In this document: piece after piece, positions 16,771-25,783 of the stretch
Numbering within the stretch: the first letter of the stretch is position 1
Layout of the letters: the number at the start of each line of letters is the position of its first letter
Source: Methylobacillus sp.
Lineage (GTDB): Bacteria; Pseudomonadota; Gammaproteobacteria; Burkholderiales; Burkholderiaceae_C
Length of the DNA stretch: 40,057 nucleotides
Assembly: GCA_018607835.1 (NCBI GenBank)
Contig: JABBAS010000071.1
Coordinates: 11,957-52,013 of the forward strand
Reading direction: 5' to 3'
Program-made: the position numbers and the translations under genes
The notes under the pieces: generated by a model
Told to the model about the DNA's origin: nothing
The model's database searches: none
What the model saw: only the letters and a program-made list of their open reading frames with translations

Positions 16771-17901
16771 TTAGTTTTGACGCCAAGGCAGACCGCGCGC
16801 GCGCCAGCCACCACGTGTTCCGCGGTGGCCACTGGTATCGGGATCGCCTTCAAAACCCTCAAGGATGTTGTAGGCCGCCATGCCCAAGGCCGTTGCCCGC
16901 TTGGCAGCGGCAATGGAGCGCACACCACTGCGGCACAACAGAACCACCTTCTTTCCACCCGATGCCGCTTTCATTTGCGCATCAAAGTCGGCGTTTTCTT
17001 GCATATTGGGCCATTGCTTGTAGGCCACTGCCACGGCACCTGGCACGTAGCCCACCCACTCACGCTCGGCGTCGGTTCGCACGTCCACCAACACCGCCTC
17101 ACCGGTGCTGACCCATGCCCACGCCAAAGGCCCACTGACGTCACCTGCATAGCCTTGAGCCGCTACAGGCGAGGTCATTTTTTGGTGATCGCCTGCATCG
17201 TGGCGCACGCCCGACGTGAGATTGGCCGGCACCGCTTCATCGATGCGCTTGGGGCGGGGTAGGTTAAGACCATCCATGATTGCAATAAATTCAATGGCTG
17301 TCTTGTTCGCAAGGCGCTGGTTGTTTTGCTTCTCAAAACCAATGGTGGTGTGTGTGCGCCCTTGATAGTCGTGTCCTGGCCAAACGGTCGTGGCATCTGG
17401 GAGGGAAAACAAGTGGGTCTGAATGCTGTCGTACAAATCGCTCGCACTGCCTGACTGGAAGTCGGTTCGGCCACAGCCATTAATTAGCAAGGTATCCCCC
17501 GTAAACACATGGTCGCGCCAAACAAAACACATGCTCCCGCCGGTATGCCCGGGGGTATGCAAGGCTGTGAGGGACTCGCTACCAACGGTTAAGGTGTCGC
17601 CGTGCGCCAACTGAATAGACGCTGTCGTAATGCCGCAGTTGGCGGGCGCGCCCGTCTTGGCGCCAGTGAGCTCTACCAACTTTGCTGCGCTGGTGATGTG
17701 ATCGGCGTGGGCATGGGTCTCGATGGCGTAACGCAGCGTGAGTTTGTACTCCTGCAAGATCGCCATATCGCGCTCAATTTGCTCTTCCACCGGGTCAATG
17801 ATGATGGCCTCACGGGTCGTCGGATCAGAGACGATGTAGGTGTAAGTACCCGACGGTTGGTCGAACAACTGTATCGGTGCCAAAGGGGTGTGTTGTGTCA
17901 T
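16771..17901 (-). CDS. MBL-fold hydrolase fused to rhodanese (persulfide dioxygenase-like)
   Basis: A 376-residue fusion. The N-terminal metallo-beta-lactamase domain is of the ETHE1/BlhA type: His63, His65, Asp67 and His68 in THAHADH, HTPGHTGGSM, FTGDTLLINGCGRTDFQ and VWPGHDY. A C-terminal rhodanese domain has active-site Cys323 in LLCRSGVRS. The family oxidises glutathione persulfide to sulfite, and the rhodanese part moves sulfane sulfur to or from thiosulfate. ATG 17901 has GGAGA upstream; the frame extends further but without homology. It is 46 bases downstream of the CsoR-type regulator and in operon with it, opposite the YeeE transporters, so a sulfide/persulfide detoxification role is well supported by context. 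Confidence 0.9.
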   Translation of the reverse strand: MTQHTPLAPIQLFDQPSGTYTYIVSDPTTREAIIIDPVEEQIERDMAILQEYKLTLRYAIETHAHADHITSAAKLVELTGAKTGAPANCGITTASIQLAHGDTLTVGSESLTALHTPGHTGGSMCFVWRDHVFTGDTLLINGCGRTDFQSGSASDLYDSIQTHLFSLPDATTVWPGHDYQGRTHTTIGFEKQNNQRLANKTAIEFIAIMDGLNLPRPKRIDEAVPANLTSGVRHDAGDHQKMTSPVAAQGYAGDVSGPLAWAWVSTGEAVLVDVRTDAEREWVGYVPGAVAVAYKQWPNMQENADFDAQMKAASGGKKVVLLCRSGVRSIAAAKRATALGMAAYNILEGFEGDPDTSGHRGTRGGWRARGLPWRQN

Positions 17902-17947
17902 GTGTTTCTCCGCGTGCATGAATAAAGTGGGGCAGACAAACGTCGCC

Positions 17948-18193
17948 TCAGGAAAATTTAGCGAGCATGGCGGCGACGTCATCACCGGCCACCTCTCCCT
18001 GTGCAATCACGCAACCGACCATGGTGTAGAAGGCCTTGTCTAAGGCTTTGCGCGATGCTGTCATTTGTTGTGCGACCTTTTCGCAGTCAGACTCTTCTTC
18101 AATGAGTTTCTGAATGCCTCGCAATTGCCCCTCCACCTTTTTCAAACGAAGTATCAGGGCTTTCTTACGCTCGGTATCTGTGATGTGCGTCAT
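17948..18193 (-). CDS. CsoR/RcnR-family repressor, likely sulfur- or metal-responsive
   Basis: An 81-residue all-helical DUF156 regulator. The conserved first helix has LKKVEGQLRGIQKLIEEE at residues 17-34, followed by Cys37. The second Cys is at 61 in TMVGC, only 24 residues later, whereas CsoR and CstR as I know them use a Cys about 29 residues after the first, and CsoR also uses a His four residues before that second Cys. The copper triad is thus absent and the thiol pair has a different spacing. The neighbours (persulfide dioxygenase-rhodanese, YeeE transporters) argue for persulfide sensing. The gene is first in the operon behind a TACT-G6-AGTA operator. Confidence 0.88.
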   Translation of the reverse strand: MTHITDTERKKALILRLKKVEGQLRGIQKLIEEESDCEKVAQQMTASRKALDKAFYTMVGCVIAQGEVAGDDVAAMLAKFS

Positions 18194-18241
18194 AAGGCTT
18201 TGTGGTCGTCAATGCAAAAAAATAACTCATTTCGAGTTTTT

Positions 18242-18270
18242 ATTATATACTCCCCCCAGTATTTGTTCAA
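18242..18270 (-). promoter_or_regulatory. Promoter with CsoR/RcnR-type operator in its spacer
   Basis: On the minus strand a -35 TTGAAC (18265-18270) and a perfect -10 TATAAT (18242-18247) are separated by exactly 17 bases. The operator ATACTGGGGGGAGTAT fills 18247-18262, inside the spacer: a five-base inverted repeat around a six-G tract. TACT-G6-N-AGTA is the known operator pattern of RcnR/FrmR-like members of the CsoR family. It reads toward the regulator and MBL-rhodanese genes. Since it lies between divergent genes it could also control the YeeE pair, whose own promoter I could not identify. Confidence 0.85.
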
Positions 18271-18302
18271 ACACCTCTTTTAATTTTTAAAAGGAAATTT
18301 TT

Positions 18303-18761
18303 ATGCATCCCTTTCTGCAAGCCGCCATCGGCGGCATCGTGATTGGACTAGCGAGCTGGTTAGTGCTAGCCGCCTTTGGCCGCGTCACTGGCATCAGTGG
18401 TATCACGACTGGCGCGTTACAGCCCGTCGCAAGCAAAAGCGACAGTGGGCAACGCGGTGGCCTGGCCGCATTGGCCAACTGGCGCTTCGCTTTTGTCGTC
18501 GGCCTCATCGTCGGCGGCGCATGGTTTACGCAGGTGTTTGCGGTGAGCTCCGCCATGCCGTCACGGGGTCCGGGTCTCTTGATACTGGCGGGCCTACTGG
18601 TTGGCTACGGCACTGTGCGCGGTAGTGGTTGCACATCAGGCCACGGGGTCTGCGGTTTGGGCCGCCGCTCAGCGCGCTCGCTGATCGCCGTCGTCGTCTT
18701 CATGGCTGCCGCCATGCTGACGGTGACCGTTACAGGCTTTATGGCAGGAGGTGCCGCATGA
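18303..18761 (+). CDS. YeeE/YedE sulfur transporter, first half
   Basis: A 152-residue membrane protein with about four to five hydrophobic segments of the YeeE/YedE (TsuA-like) family, which imports thiosulfate or related sulfur compounds. The signature GSGCTSGHGVCGLGRRS places Cys110 and Cys117 in the expected pore/relay motif. AAAGGA sits eight bases before the ATG. Its last codon overlaps the start of the second half by ATGA, so the two are translationally coupled. It lies opposite the CsoR-type regulator and MBL-rhodanese operon and probably shares its control. Confidence 0.9.
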   Translation: MHPFLQAAIGGIVIGLASWLVLAAFGRVTGISGITTGALQPVASKSDSGQRGGLAALANWRFAFVVGLIVGGAWFTQVFAVSSAMPSRGPGLLILAGLLVGYGTVRGSGCTSGHGVCGLGRRSARSLIAVVVFMAAAMLTVTVTGFMAGGAA

Positions 18762-19261
18762 GTACCGCACAAACCAGCGTCCAAGTAGACGCCAGCGACA
18801 GCGCAAAGGGCATCGTCATCGGCTTGGTCGCCGGCTTGATGTTTGCCGCCGGCTTGGTTTTCTCCGGCATGACCGATCCAGCCAAGGTCATTGGCTTTCT
18901 GAACGTCGCGGCTCTGTTTACCGATGCCGTCCCCGGCCAATGGGATGCCAGCTTGGCCTTTGTGATGGGCGGCGCCGTCATCGTGACGCTGATTGCCTAC
19001 CGCCAGACGAAACCCAACGGGGAACATAGCCCCGCCCTTGACGCCAACAAGCCTTGGTTCGCCCAACGCTTTGTGCTGCCCACACGCCAAGACATCGATT
19101 GGCCGCTGATTAGTGGCGGTGCGATGTTTGGTGTGGGCTGGGGTTTGGGCGGTTTCTGCCCGGGGCCCGCCTTGGCGGCGTGGACCACCAACTCGGACTT
19201 GGTGTGGTTCGTGCCGGCGATGCTTGCCGGTATGTGGGTCGCCAACCGCGTAAAGGCTTGA
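18758..19261 (+). CDS. YeeE/YedE sulfur transporter, second half (DUF6691 type)
   Basis: A 167-residue membrane protein forming the second half of the split transporter. It has GLVFSGMTDPAKVIGFLN at residues 32-49 and GLGGFCPGPALA near residue 135, with Cys134 as the conserved thiol. A strong AGGAGG lies seven bases before the ATG, which overlaps the previous stop. Single-chain YeeE proteins contain both halves; paired half-size genes are common in Proteobacteria. A true terminator follows about 40 bases after the stop. Confidence 0.9.
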   Translation: MSTAQTSVQVDASDSAKGIVIGLVAGLMFAAGLVFSGMTDPAKVIGFLNVAALFTDAVPGQWDASLAFVMGGAVIVTLIAYRQTKPNGEHSPALDANKPWFAQRFVLPTRQDIDWPLISGGAMFGVGWGLGGFCPGPALAAWTTNSDLVWFVPAMLAGMWVANRVKA

Positions 19262-19300
19262 GACTCCAAACGGCCTAAGCTAGGGACCTATGCCCAAGAG

Positions 19301-19325
19301 AAGCCCCGCTTTGCGGGGCTTTTTT
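19301..19325 (+). terminator. Rho-independent terminator after YeeE pair
   Basis: A nine-base perfect stem, AAGCCCCGC and GCGGGGCTT with loop TTT, is followed by a run of T residues. It is a textbook intrinsic terminator and separates the sulfur transporter operon from icmF. Confidence 0.92.
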
Positions 19326-19391
19326 ACGTGGCCCGCAGCCTGCGCGAGGGACTGGTCACCCATGAAGAACTCGGGTAAGATTTGCAGTCGG

Positions 19392-19411
19392 TTTACGTTT
19401 ACGTAAACGTC
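19392..19411. promoter_or_regulatory. Palindromic operator upstream of icmF (LiuR-like)
   Basis: ACGTTTACGTAAACGT at 19395-19410 is a perfect 16-bp palindrome 24 bases before the icmF ATG. With its flanks it reads like TTTACG-TTTACG-TAAACG. From memory, this resembles sites of LiuR, a MerR-family regulator of branched-chain amino acid catabolism in Proteobacteria. IcmF acts on isobutyryl-CoA, a valine product, which would fit. No MerR gene is present in the window, so the cognate protein is unknown. I see no clear -35/-10 pair. Confidence 0.7.
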
Positions 19412-19434
19412 ATTCATTTTTTAACACGATCGCC

Positions 19435-22400
19435 ATGACAGACCTATCGGTAGACCCTCAAGTTCTCGCTAGTTATCGCCCAACCAACAAGGTACGGTTT
19501 GTCACCGCAGCCAGCCTGTTTGATGGCCATGACGCCGCGATCAATATCATGCGCCGCATCCTGCAAAGCATGGGCGCAGAAGTCATCCACTTAGGGCACA
19601 ACCGCAGCGTGGACGACGTCGTGACCGCGGCCTTGCAAGAGGACGTACAGGGCATTGCCATCAGCTCTTACCAAGGCGGCCACGTCGAGTACTTCCAGTA
19701 CATGGTGGACTTGCTGCGCGAGAAGGGTGGTGCGCACATTAAGGTCTTTGGCGGCGGCGGCGGCGTCATTGTTCCCAGCGAGATCGCTGAGTTGCAAGCG
19801 TATGGCGTGACGCGTATTTACAGCCCAGAAGATGGCCAGCGCATGGGCCTGCAAGGCATGATCGGCGACATGGTGATGCGCTGCGACGTCGACAACACGG
19901 GTGTGTTTCCCGCTGATGCATCGGCCATACAAGGCCATGAAGAAGGCCATTGGCGCGCACTCTCGCAGCTCATCACCGCCGTAGAGGCTGGGCGTGCGCC
20001 CGCCGCACTGGTCGAGACCGTGCGTCACCACGCCAAGGATACCCAGGTGCCCGTCATCGGTATTACCGGAACGGGTGGCGCGGGCAAGTCCTCGTTAACC
20101 GATGAGCTGATTCGCCGTATCCGTTTGGATCAAGATGACCAGTTGCGTATGGCCGTGATCTCCATCGATCCCAGTCGCCGCAAGAGCGGTGGTGCGCTGC
20201 TAGGCGACCGCATACGCATGAACGCGATCACCCCGTGGCGCAACGGCCAGCGCGTCTTTATGCGCTCGCTCGCCACCCGTGAATTCGGCTCGGAAATCAG
20301 CGCCGCGCTCCCAGACGTGATTGCCAGTTGCAAAGCAGCAGGCTTTGACTTGGTCATCGTTGAGACCTCGGGTATCGGCCAAGGTGACGCCGCCATCGTG
20401 CCGCACGTGGACGTTCCCATGTACGTGATGACGCCCGAGTTTGGCGCCGCAAGTCAGCTTGAGAAAATTGACATGCTGGACTTCGCCGCCTTTGTCGCCA
20501 TCAACAAGTTTGACCGTAAAGGCTCTGCGGACGCCTTGCGCGATGTTGCCAAGCAGGTGTTGCGCAACCGCGAAGACTTCCAACGCAGCTACGAAGACAT
20601 GCCGGTATTCGGCACTATGGCGGCCCGTTTCAATGACGACGGGGTGACCGCGTTGTATCAGGCCATGAAGCCAGTACTTAGCGCGCTTGGACTGAGCTTT
20701 CCCAAAGCCGACGGCCTGTTGCCAGCGGTCGGGGTGCGCTTCAGCTCCAACCAGACGCCCATCGTGCCCGCCGCGCGGGCGCGCTACCTCGCCGAAATCT
20801 CGGACACAGTGCGTGCCTACAAATTGCGCTCAAGAGCGCAAGCGCGCTTAGCCCGTGAAGCGCAGCAGCTGCGTGAAGCCGCCCGCATGTTGGCAGAAGA
20901 CAAGCCAGAGCGCGCGCGCGCGACTGAGGCGACCGCTGACCTTGCCATCAAACGCGAGGCCAAGTTGGACACGGACGTTCGTGATTTACTGGCGCAGTGG
21001 CCCGCCATGCAAGCCGCGTACAGCGGCGAGGAGTTCGTCGTCAAGGTGCGCGACAAGGAAATACGTACCCAGCTCACCACAACCAGCCTGTCAGGCACCG
21101 TGGTCCGCAAGGTCGCTTTGCCGACCTACGAGGACCATGGCGAGCTACTCAAGTGGTTGATGTTGGAAAACGCGCCTGGCCACTTCCCCTACACCGCCGG
21201 CACGTTTTCGTTCAAGCGTGAGGGCGAGGACCCCACCCGCATGTTTGCTGGTGAGGGGGACCCCTTCCGTACCAATCGCCGCTTCAAGTTGTTGTCCGAA
21301 GGCATGCCCGCCAAGCGCTTGTCTACCGCGTTTGACTCGGTCACCCTCTACGGTAACGACCCCGACTTACGGCCTGATATTTATGGCAAGGTTGGCAACT
21401 CTGGCGTATCGATCGCAACCTTGGATGACATGAAAGTGCTCTACGACGGTTTCGACTTATGCGACCCCAGCACCAGCGTGTCCATGACTATCAACGGGCC
21501 AGCGCCTAGCATTTTGGCGATGTTCATGAACACCGCTATTGACCAAGCACTTGAGCGTTTCAAAGAGACCGAGCAGCGTGACCCCTCAGAGGCGGAGTAC
21601 GCCAGCCTGCGCGCGCGCGTACTCAGCTCCGTGCGCGGGACGGTACAAGCAGACATCTTGAAAGAAGACCAGGGGCAAAACACCTGCATTTTCTCTACAG
21701 AGTTCAGCCTGAAGGTGATGGGTGATGTGGCGTCTTATTTTGTCGACCACAACGTGCGCAACTTTTACTCGGTCTCGATTAGCGGCTACCACATCGCGGA
21801 AGCGGGTGCCAACCCGATTTCACAGCTCGCGTTGACCTTGTCGAATGGCTTCACCTTCGTCGAAGCCTATTTAGCGCGTGGCATGCACATTGACGACTTT
21901 GCGCCCAACTTATCGTTCTTCTTCAGCAACGGGATGGACCCCGAGTACACGGTGCTGGGTCGCGTTGCACGGCGCATATGGGCCATCACCTTGCGTGACA
22001 AGTACGGCGCCAATGACCGCAGCCAGAAACTGAAGTACCACATACAGACAAGCGGTCGCAGTCTGCATGCGCAAGAAATTCAGTTCAACGATATCCGCAC
22101 CACCTTGCAGGCCTTGATCGCTATTTACGACAACTGCAACAGCTTGCACACCAACGCGTTTGACGAGGCCATCACCACGCCGACAGAAGAGTCGGTTCGC
22201 CGCGCCATGGCGATACAGCTCATCATCAACCGCGAATGGGGCTTGGCGAAAAACGAGAACCCCAGCCAAGGTAGCTTCATCATTGACGAGCTCACCGAGT
22301 TGCTGGAAGAGGCTGTGCTCATGGAGTTCGAGCGTATTGCCGATCGTGGTGGCGTGTTAGGTGCCATGGAAACAGGCTATCAGCGCGGGAAGATCCAAGA

Positions 22401-22734
22401 TGAGAGCATGACCTACGAGATGCGTAAGCACACTGGCGAGCTGCCCATCATCGGTGTGAACACCTTCCGCAACCCACATGGCGACCCTGTGCCTGACGCC
22501 TTAGAGCTCGCGCGCTCCACAGAAGAAGAGAAACAAAGCCAGTTGGCGCGCCTGCATGCCTTCCATGACAAGCACGCCACAGAATCGCCGGCGGCCTTGG
22601 CGCGCTTGCGTCAAGCGGTGATTGACAACGGCAATGTGTTTGACGTCTTGATGGATGCGGTTCGCGTATGCTCATTGGGTCAAATTACAGACGCCCTCTT
22701 TGAAGTTGGCGGTCAATACCGACGAAACATGTAA
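19435..22734 (+). CDS. icmF: Fused isobutyryl-CoA mutase
   Basis: A 1099-residue adenosylcobalamin enzyme. The order is a B12-binding domain (DGHDAA with Asp30 and His32, GGGGGV loop), then a MeaB/MeaI-type G-protein chaperone with P-loop GTGGAGKSS at residues 212-220, a linker helix rich in Ala, Arg and Glu, and the methylmalonyl-CoA-mutase-like barrel in the C-terminal half. This arrangement and length define IcmF. It interconverts isobutyryl-CoA and butyryl-CoA, and some members also pivalyl- and isovaleryl-CoA; the built-in GTPase loads and protects B12. Butyryl-CoA formed here could enter beta-oxidation through enzymes encoded elsewhere in the window. No obvious Shine-Dalgarno precedes the ATG. 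Confidence 0.95.
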   Translation: MTDLSVDPQVLASYRPTNKVRFVTAASLFDGHDAAINIMRRILQSMGAEVIHLGHNRSVDDVVTAALQEDVQGIAISSYQGGHVEYFQYMVDLLREKGGAHIKVFGGGGGVIVPSEIAELQAYGVTRIYSPEDGQRMGLQGMIGDMVMRCDVDNTGVFPADASAIQGHEEGHWRALSQLITAVEAGRAPAALVETVRHHAKDTQVPVIGITGTGGAGKSSLTDELIRRIRLDQDDQLRMAVISIDPSRRKSGGALLGDRIRMNAITPWRNGQRVFMRSLATREFGSEISAALPDVIASCKAAGFDLVIVETSGIGQGDAAIVPHVDVPMYVMTPEFGAASQLEKIDMLDFAAFVAINKFDRKGSADALRDVAKQVLRNREDFQRSYEDMPVFGTMAARFNDDGVTALYQAMKPVLSALGLSFPKADGLLPAVGVRFSSNQTPIVPAARARYLAEISDTVRAYKLRSRAQARLAREAQQLREAARMLAEDKPERARATEATADLAIKREAKLDTDVRDLLAQWPAMQAAYSGEEFVVKVRDKEIRTQLTTTSLSGTVVRKVALPTYEDHGELLKWLMLENAPGHFPYTAGTFSFKREGEDPTRMFAGEGDPFRTNRRFKLLSEGMPAKRLSTAFDSVTLYGNDPDLRPDIYGKVGNSGVSIATLDDMKVLYDGFDLCDPSTSVSMTINGPAPSILAMFMNTAIDQALERFKETEQRDPSEAEYASLRARVLSSVRGTVQADILKEDQGQNTCIFSTEFSLKVMGDVASYFVDHNVRNFYSVSISGYHIAEAGANPISQLALTLSNGFTFVEAYLARGMHIDDFAPNLSFFFSNGMDPEYTVLGRVARRIWAITLRDKYGANDRSQKLKYHIQTSGRSLHAQEIQFNDIRTTLQALIAIYDNCNSLHTNAFDEAITTPTEESVRRAMAIQLIINREWGLAKNENPSQGSFIIDELTELLEEAVLMEFERIADRGGVLGAMETGYQRGKIQDESMTYEMRKHTGELPIIGVNTFRNPHGDPVPDALELARSTEEEKQSQLARLHAFHDKHATESPAALARLRQAVIDNGNVFDVLMDAVRVCSLGQITDALFEVGGQYRRNM

Positions 22735-22752
22735 ACGGCAGGTAGCGGCCCC

Positions 22753-22774
22753 CTGTGCGCTACACTGCGCACAG
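22753..22774. repeat. Inverted repeat between icmF and corA
   Basis: CTGTGCGC-TACACT-GCGCACAG is a perfect 8-bp inverted repeat with a six-base loop, 15 bases before the corA ATG. It has no T run, so it is either an mRNA stem or an operator. TACACT in the loop could be a -10 box, but no -35 fits. Confidence 0.4.
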
Positions 22775-22789
22775 CCTAGAAAGGGTCGT

Positions 22790-23794
22790 ATGATTCAAAC
22801 CGCTTACCAACCCAGCGCGGACGCTGACGTCCAATATGGCAATGCATCGCTGATTACAGCCTGGCAACAAGGGCAGGCAGATGGCCTCCTGTGGGTTGAC
22901 ATATTTGAAGCCGATAACCCGGAGCTGCGTGCCCTGTTAGGTCAGACACTCGGCTTCCATCCGCTGGCCATCTCTGACGCATTGCGGGAAAAGCACCCGC
23001 CAAAAATCGAGCACTTTTCAGACCATACGCTGCTCATCATGCGCGGCCTCGACGCCGATGCCGTCGCGCTCACACACCAAACGATTCAGCTCGCCTTCTT
23101 CATGGGCGAGCGCTTGTTGGTTACGGTGCGCCAAAAACGGTCAGTCAGCACCGAGCGCGTCTGGGGCGACCTCCAGTCGGGTGCTTTCGCCTTGGCCATC
23201 GGCCCGGTGCGAATGACCAGCCGCATCTTGCGTGCCGTTGTAGACCGTTACGCCCCGATTCTGGTGGAGGTGGAGGAACGCCTCAGCCTGTTGGAAGACC
23301 AGGTATCCGAGGTGGGCAGTGATCAGATGCTGGGCGAGCTTATCAGCAGCAAAACCATGCTAAAGAAAATGCACCGCACCCAGATTTACCACTGCGACGC
23401 GATCAACGATTGGCGCGAGTCCCTATTGGGCGAACGTCGTGAGCACACAGGTCGTTCAACGGCAATGGACGCAGACCAACGACACGAACTGAATGACTTG
23501 GCCGAGCACTTCGAGCGCGTTAGCAGTTTGTCCAGCTTGTATCAAGAACTCGCCGACGACTTAATTAACGGCTATCTGTCCATCAGCTCTCACAAGCTCA
23601 ATCAGATCATGAAGGTTTTCACCGGCTTCACGGTGGTGTTTTTGCCCTTGTCCCTGATGACTGGCATCTACGGCATGAACTTCGATTACATGCCGCAACT
23701 GCACTGGCACTACGGCTACTATGCGGTGCTTGCGAGTACGGTTGTCCTCATCTTCGGCGGCCTGATCGTGGCCAAGTGGCGCCGGTGGTTCTGA
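22790..23794 (+). CDS. CorA-type divalent cation channel
   Basis: A 334-residue CorA-family inner-membrane Mg2+ (or Co2+/Ni2+/Zn2+) channel. A large cytoplasmic N-terminal domain is followed by two C-terminal membrane helices. The YGMN filter lies at residues 294-297 after LPLSLMTGI, and a basic KWRRWF tail ends the protein. The internal ATG at 22790 is chosen because the longer frame overlaps icmF and has no homology. The loop after GMN is short (FDYMPQLHWHYGY) and lacks the MPEL-type acid pattern of classical CorA, so it may belong to the ZntB/CorA-like efflux branch. Ion specificity is not deducible. Confidence 0.9.
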   Translation: MIQTAYQPSADADVQYGNASLITAWQQGQADGLLWVDIFEADNPELRALLGQTLGFHPLAISDALREKHPPKIEHFSDHTLLIMRGLDADAVALTHQTIQLAFFMGERLLVTVRQKRSVSTERVWGDLQSGAFALAIGPVRMTSRILRAVVDRYAPILVEVEERLSLLEDQVSEVGSDQMLGELISSKTMLKKMHRTQIYHCDAINDWRESLLGERREHTGRSTAMDADQRHELNDLAEHFERVSSLSSLYQELADDLINGYLSISSHKLNQIMKVFTGFTVVFLPLSLMTGIYGMNFDYMPQLHWHYGYYAVLASTVVLIFGGLIVAKWRRWF

Positions 23795-23805
23795 ATGCGT
23801 CGCGC

Positions 23806-24651
23806 TTACACCGGCAGCTGCTGCAGCCGGCCCGCCAAACCATCTCCCCATAGCTGCGACAGAATGCGCTCGGCCTGTGGCAAGTCGTTGGCAGAACTGT
23901 AAAACGCAAAGCCGCCTGTCACCGCATGGGGTGTTTGCAACGCAGCCGCGGCGCTCGCCTCTAAGACGCGGCCACCGGCAATTAAGTTAGACCGTGCACC
24001 CAACTGACGTGCGATGGCTTCTGCCGGCTCTACAACCGTCACACCACCGCCCACAATCGACGTGATCAACGGCCTCAGAAAATAATAGTGCGTACAGCCG
24101 AGAACCAATTGGTCTATCCCCGCAGCTAACAAGGGGGTCAGGTAATGGGTGAGTAAGTCACGCGTGTGTTCGTCGGCCAGATACCCCTGCTCCACCCGCT
24201 CAACCAAGCCAGGTGCTGCTTGGAGCATGACCCGCACGCTGCCACCAAATTGTGCGATGAGGCGTTGCACCGATTCGCTCTGTACCGTCCGCGTCGTAGC
24301 CAGCACGCCCACCACCCCTGTGCGCGTCGCCAGCGTGGCAGGCTTGATGGCAGGCTCCATACCAATAATGGGCACCGACGTCATGGCCCGCAAGGCCGGT
24401 AACGCCACCACACTCGCTGTGTTGCAGGCCACGACAATGGCCTTGCAAGGCGCATCCAGAAGAAAATGGGTAATCGCTTGGGCACGCGCGATCACCGCTG
24501 ATGCCGCTTGGTCGCCGTAGGGCGCGTGCCCCGAGTCGGCAACGTACATGAGGTGCTCGTCTGGATAAGCCTGGCGGATGGCGTGCAACGTCGACAAGCC
24601 GCCAACGCCCGAGTCAAACACCCCGATTGAACCCATGCCCGAATCAGTCAC
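23806..24651 (-). CDS. murI: Glutamate racemase
   Basis: A 281-residue cofactor-independent racemase that makes D-glutamate for peptidoglycan. The two catalytic cysteines are Cys76 in VVACNTAS and Cys186 in VLGCTHYY. IGVFDSGVGGLS at the N-terminus carries the substrate Asp-Ser. The start is GTG at 24651, supported by GGAGG six bases upstream; the ATG at 24636 has no usable ribosome site. It lies 70 bases downstream of the secreted MBL hydrolase gene on the same strand, with a hairpin between, and converges on corA. Confidence 0.95.
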   Translation of the reverse strand: MTDSGMGSIGVFDSGVGGLSTLHAIRQAYPDEHLMYVADSGHAPYGDQAASAVIARAQAITHFLLDAPCKAIVVACNTASVVALPALRAMTSVPIIGMEPAIKPATLATRTGVVGVLATTRTVQSESVQRLIAQFGGSVRVMLQAAPGLVERVEQGYLADEHTRDLLTHYLTPLLAAGIDQLVLGCTHYYFLRPLITSIVGGGVTVVEPAEAIARQLGARSNLIAGGRVLEASAAAALQTPHAVTGGFAFYSSANDLPQAERILSQLWGDGLAGRLQQLPV

Positions 24652-24680
24652 ACCCTGCCTCCCAAAAGAGCCGCCGACAC

Positions 24681-24696
24681 GCCGAACCGTTTCGGC
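24681..24696. repeat. Inverted repeat between MBL hydrolase gene and murI
   Basis: GCCGAA-CCGT-TTCGGC is a perfect six-base stem with a four-base loop in the 70-base gap. On the minus strand, the direction of transcription, no T tract follows, so it may be only a weak attenuator or a stable 3' end. Confidence 0.35.
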
Positions 24697-24721
24697 AGAT
24701 TTCTTCTTGGAGTGTATGCGA

Positions 24722-25669
24722 CTACTTCGCGCGTAAGCCCTCGGCCTCCATGAGCAAGTAGGTGTTGTAGGCGTTCATACGATTGGCAAAACGAAACATG
24801 GGTACGGCTTCAAAACGGCTCCAATCGGCCTCGGCATAAGCCGCATCAAACGGTAATAAGTCATCGACCGCCGCCCCCATAGTCTCGCGCAGGTAACCCA
24901 GGTAGTCGCGCATCAAGGCGATGTCTTGCTTTGGATTGTCCGACCACCGACCATGACCAGGTACGACCGCAACCGCATCAAAGTCCGTCATCTGATCGAG
25001 CGCCTTGATCCAATGACTGCTGTTGGCCTTGCCCACAAAGGGCAGGCGGCCATTAAAAATCAAGTCGCCAGAGAACAACGCACGCTCCGAGGGCACCCAA
25101 ATCGCCAAGTCCTCCGGGGTATGCGATGGGCCCACCAGAGCCAAGTGGAAGCGGGTGCCAGACAGTGTCATGTCCTCGCCACCGTCCACCCACTGGTCAG
25201 GTTGGACGATCTGCGTCTGCTCGTCAACCCAAGGAGCTAAGTCGGTGCGCGAGGCCTGCAACCGCAAGCGCGCCGTTTCAGAATGAATGTATTCTTTCGC
25301 GCCCTTCTGCGCAATAATTTTGGCACCCAGCGCCTTAAATGTTTGCAGGCCATAAATGTGGTCGGCATGGTAATGCGTCACCAGCACATGCGTGATGGGC
25401 TTGGGGGTAATGCCTGCAATGACGGCCACCAAGCGCTCAGCCAAGGCGGGTGAGCCCAGTGCATCAATGATGACCACACCCTCTTCCGCCACTACAAAAC
25501 CGGCATTACTGATGAAGTTTTGGTTTTTTGGGCTACCCATTGCGGCGAGGCCTTGCACGTAATAACTGTTGGGCGCAACCTGAATGGCCACCATCGGCGG
25601 GCCTTCACTGGCCTGAGCGCCAGTCACCGCTAGCAGACAAGCAAGCACCAGCCGCCAAGCTTGGCGCAT
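24722..25669 (-). CDS. Exported metallo-beta-lactamase-fold hydrolase
   Basis: About 315 residues with a signal peptide (MRQAWRLVLACLLAVTGAQA) and an MBL domain. The zinc motif has His99, His101, Asp103 and His104 in THYHADH, then GPSHTPEDLAIW, LFSGDLIFNGRLPFVG and VVPGHGRW. This resembles SoxH/quinoprotein-associated MBL proteins of the periplasm, whose substrates are mostly unknown. The start is uncertain: ATG 25669 begins directly at the signal peptide, ATG 25729 adds 20 residues, and a frame up to 25786 would run into the operator repeat. It diverges from the BT1-like permease and may continue into murI. Confidence 0.82.
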   Translation of the reverse strand: MRQAWRLVLACLLAVTGAQASEGPPMVAIQVAPNSYYVQGLAAMGSPKNQNFISNAGFVVAEEGVVIIDALGSPALAERLVAVIAGITPKPITHVLVTHYHADHIYGLQTFKALGAKIIAQKGAKEYIHSETARLRLQASRTDLAPWVDEQTQIVQPDQWVDGGEDMTLSGTRFHLALVGPSHTPEDLAIWVPSERALFSGDLIFNGRLPFVGKANSSHWIKALDQMTDFDAVAVVPGHGRWSDNPKQDIALMRDYLGYLRETMGAAVDDLLPFDAAYAEADWSRFEAVPMFRFANRMNAYNTYLLMEAEGLRAK

Positions 25670-25783
25670 ACGGTTGGCGGGAGCGGCCAGTGCCGCAGGG
25701 ATCTGTCGGGGCGCGTTCAAGGGCATCATCGTGGCGTCGGCCTTTGTGTCTAAAACAGCGAGCGCACAGCGCGCATCGCAAGG

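Noticed and set aside
16686-16958. A 90-codon minus-strand frame bridging the MBL-rhodanese gene and coaX
   Set aside because: Most of it overlaps the rhodanese domain in another frame, and the remaining spacer part shows no homology or ribosome site.
18303-19261. The two YeeE genes as one gene broken by a frameshift
   Set aside because: The second gene has its own strong AGGAGG site and ATGA coupling, and half-size YeeE pairs are a normal arrangement.
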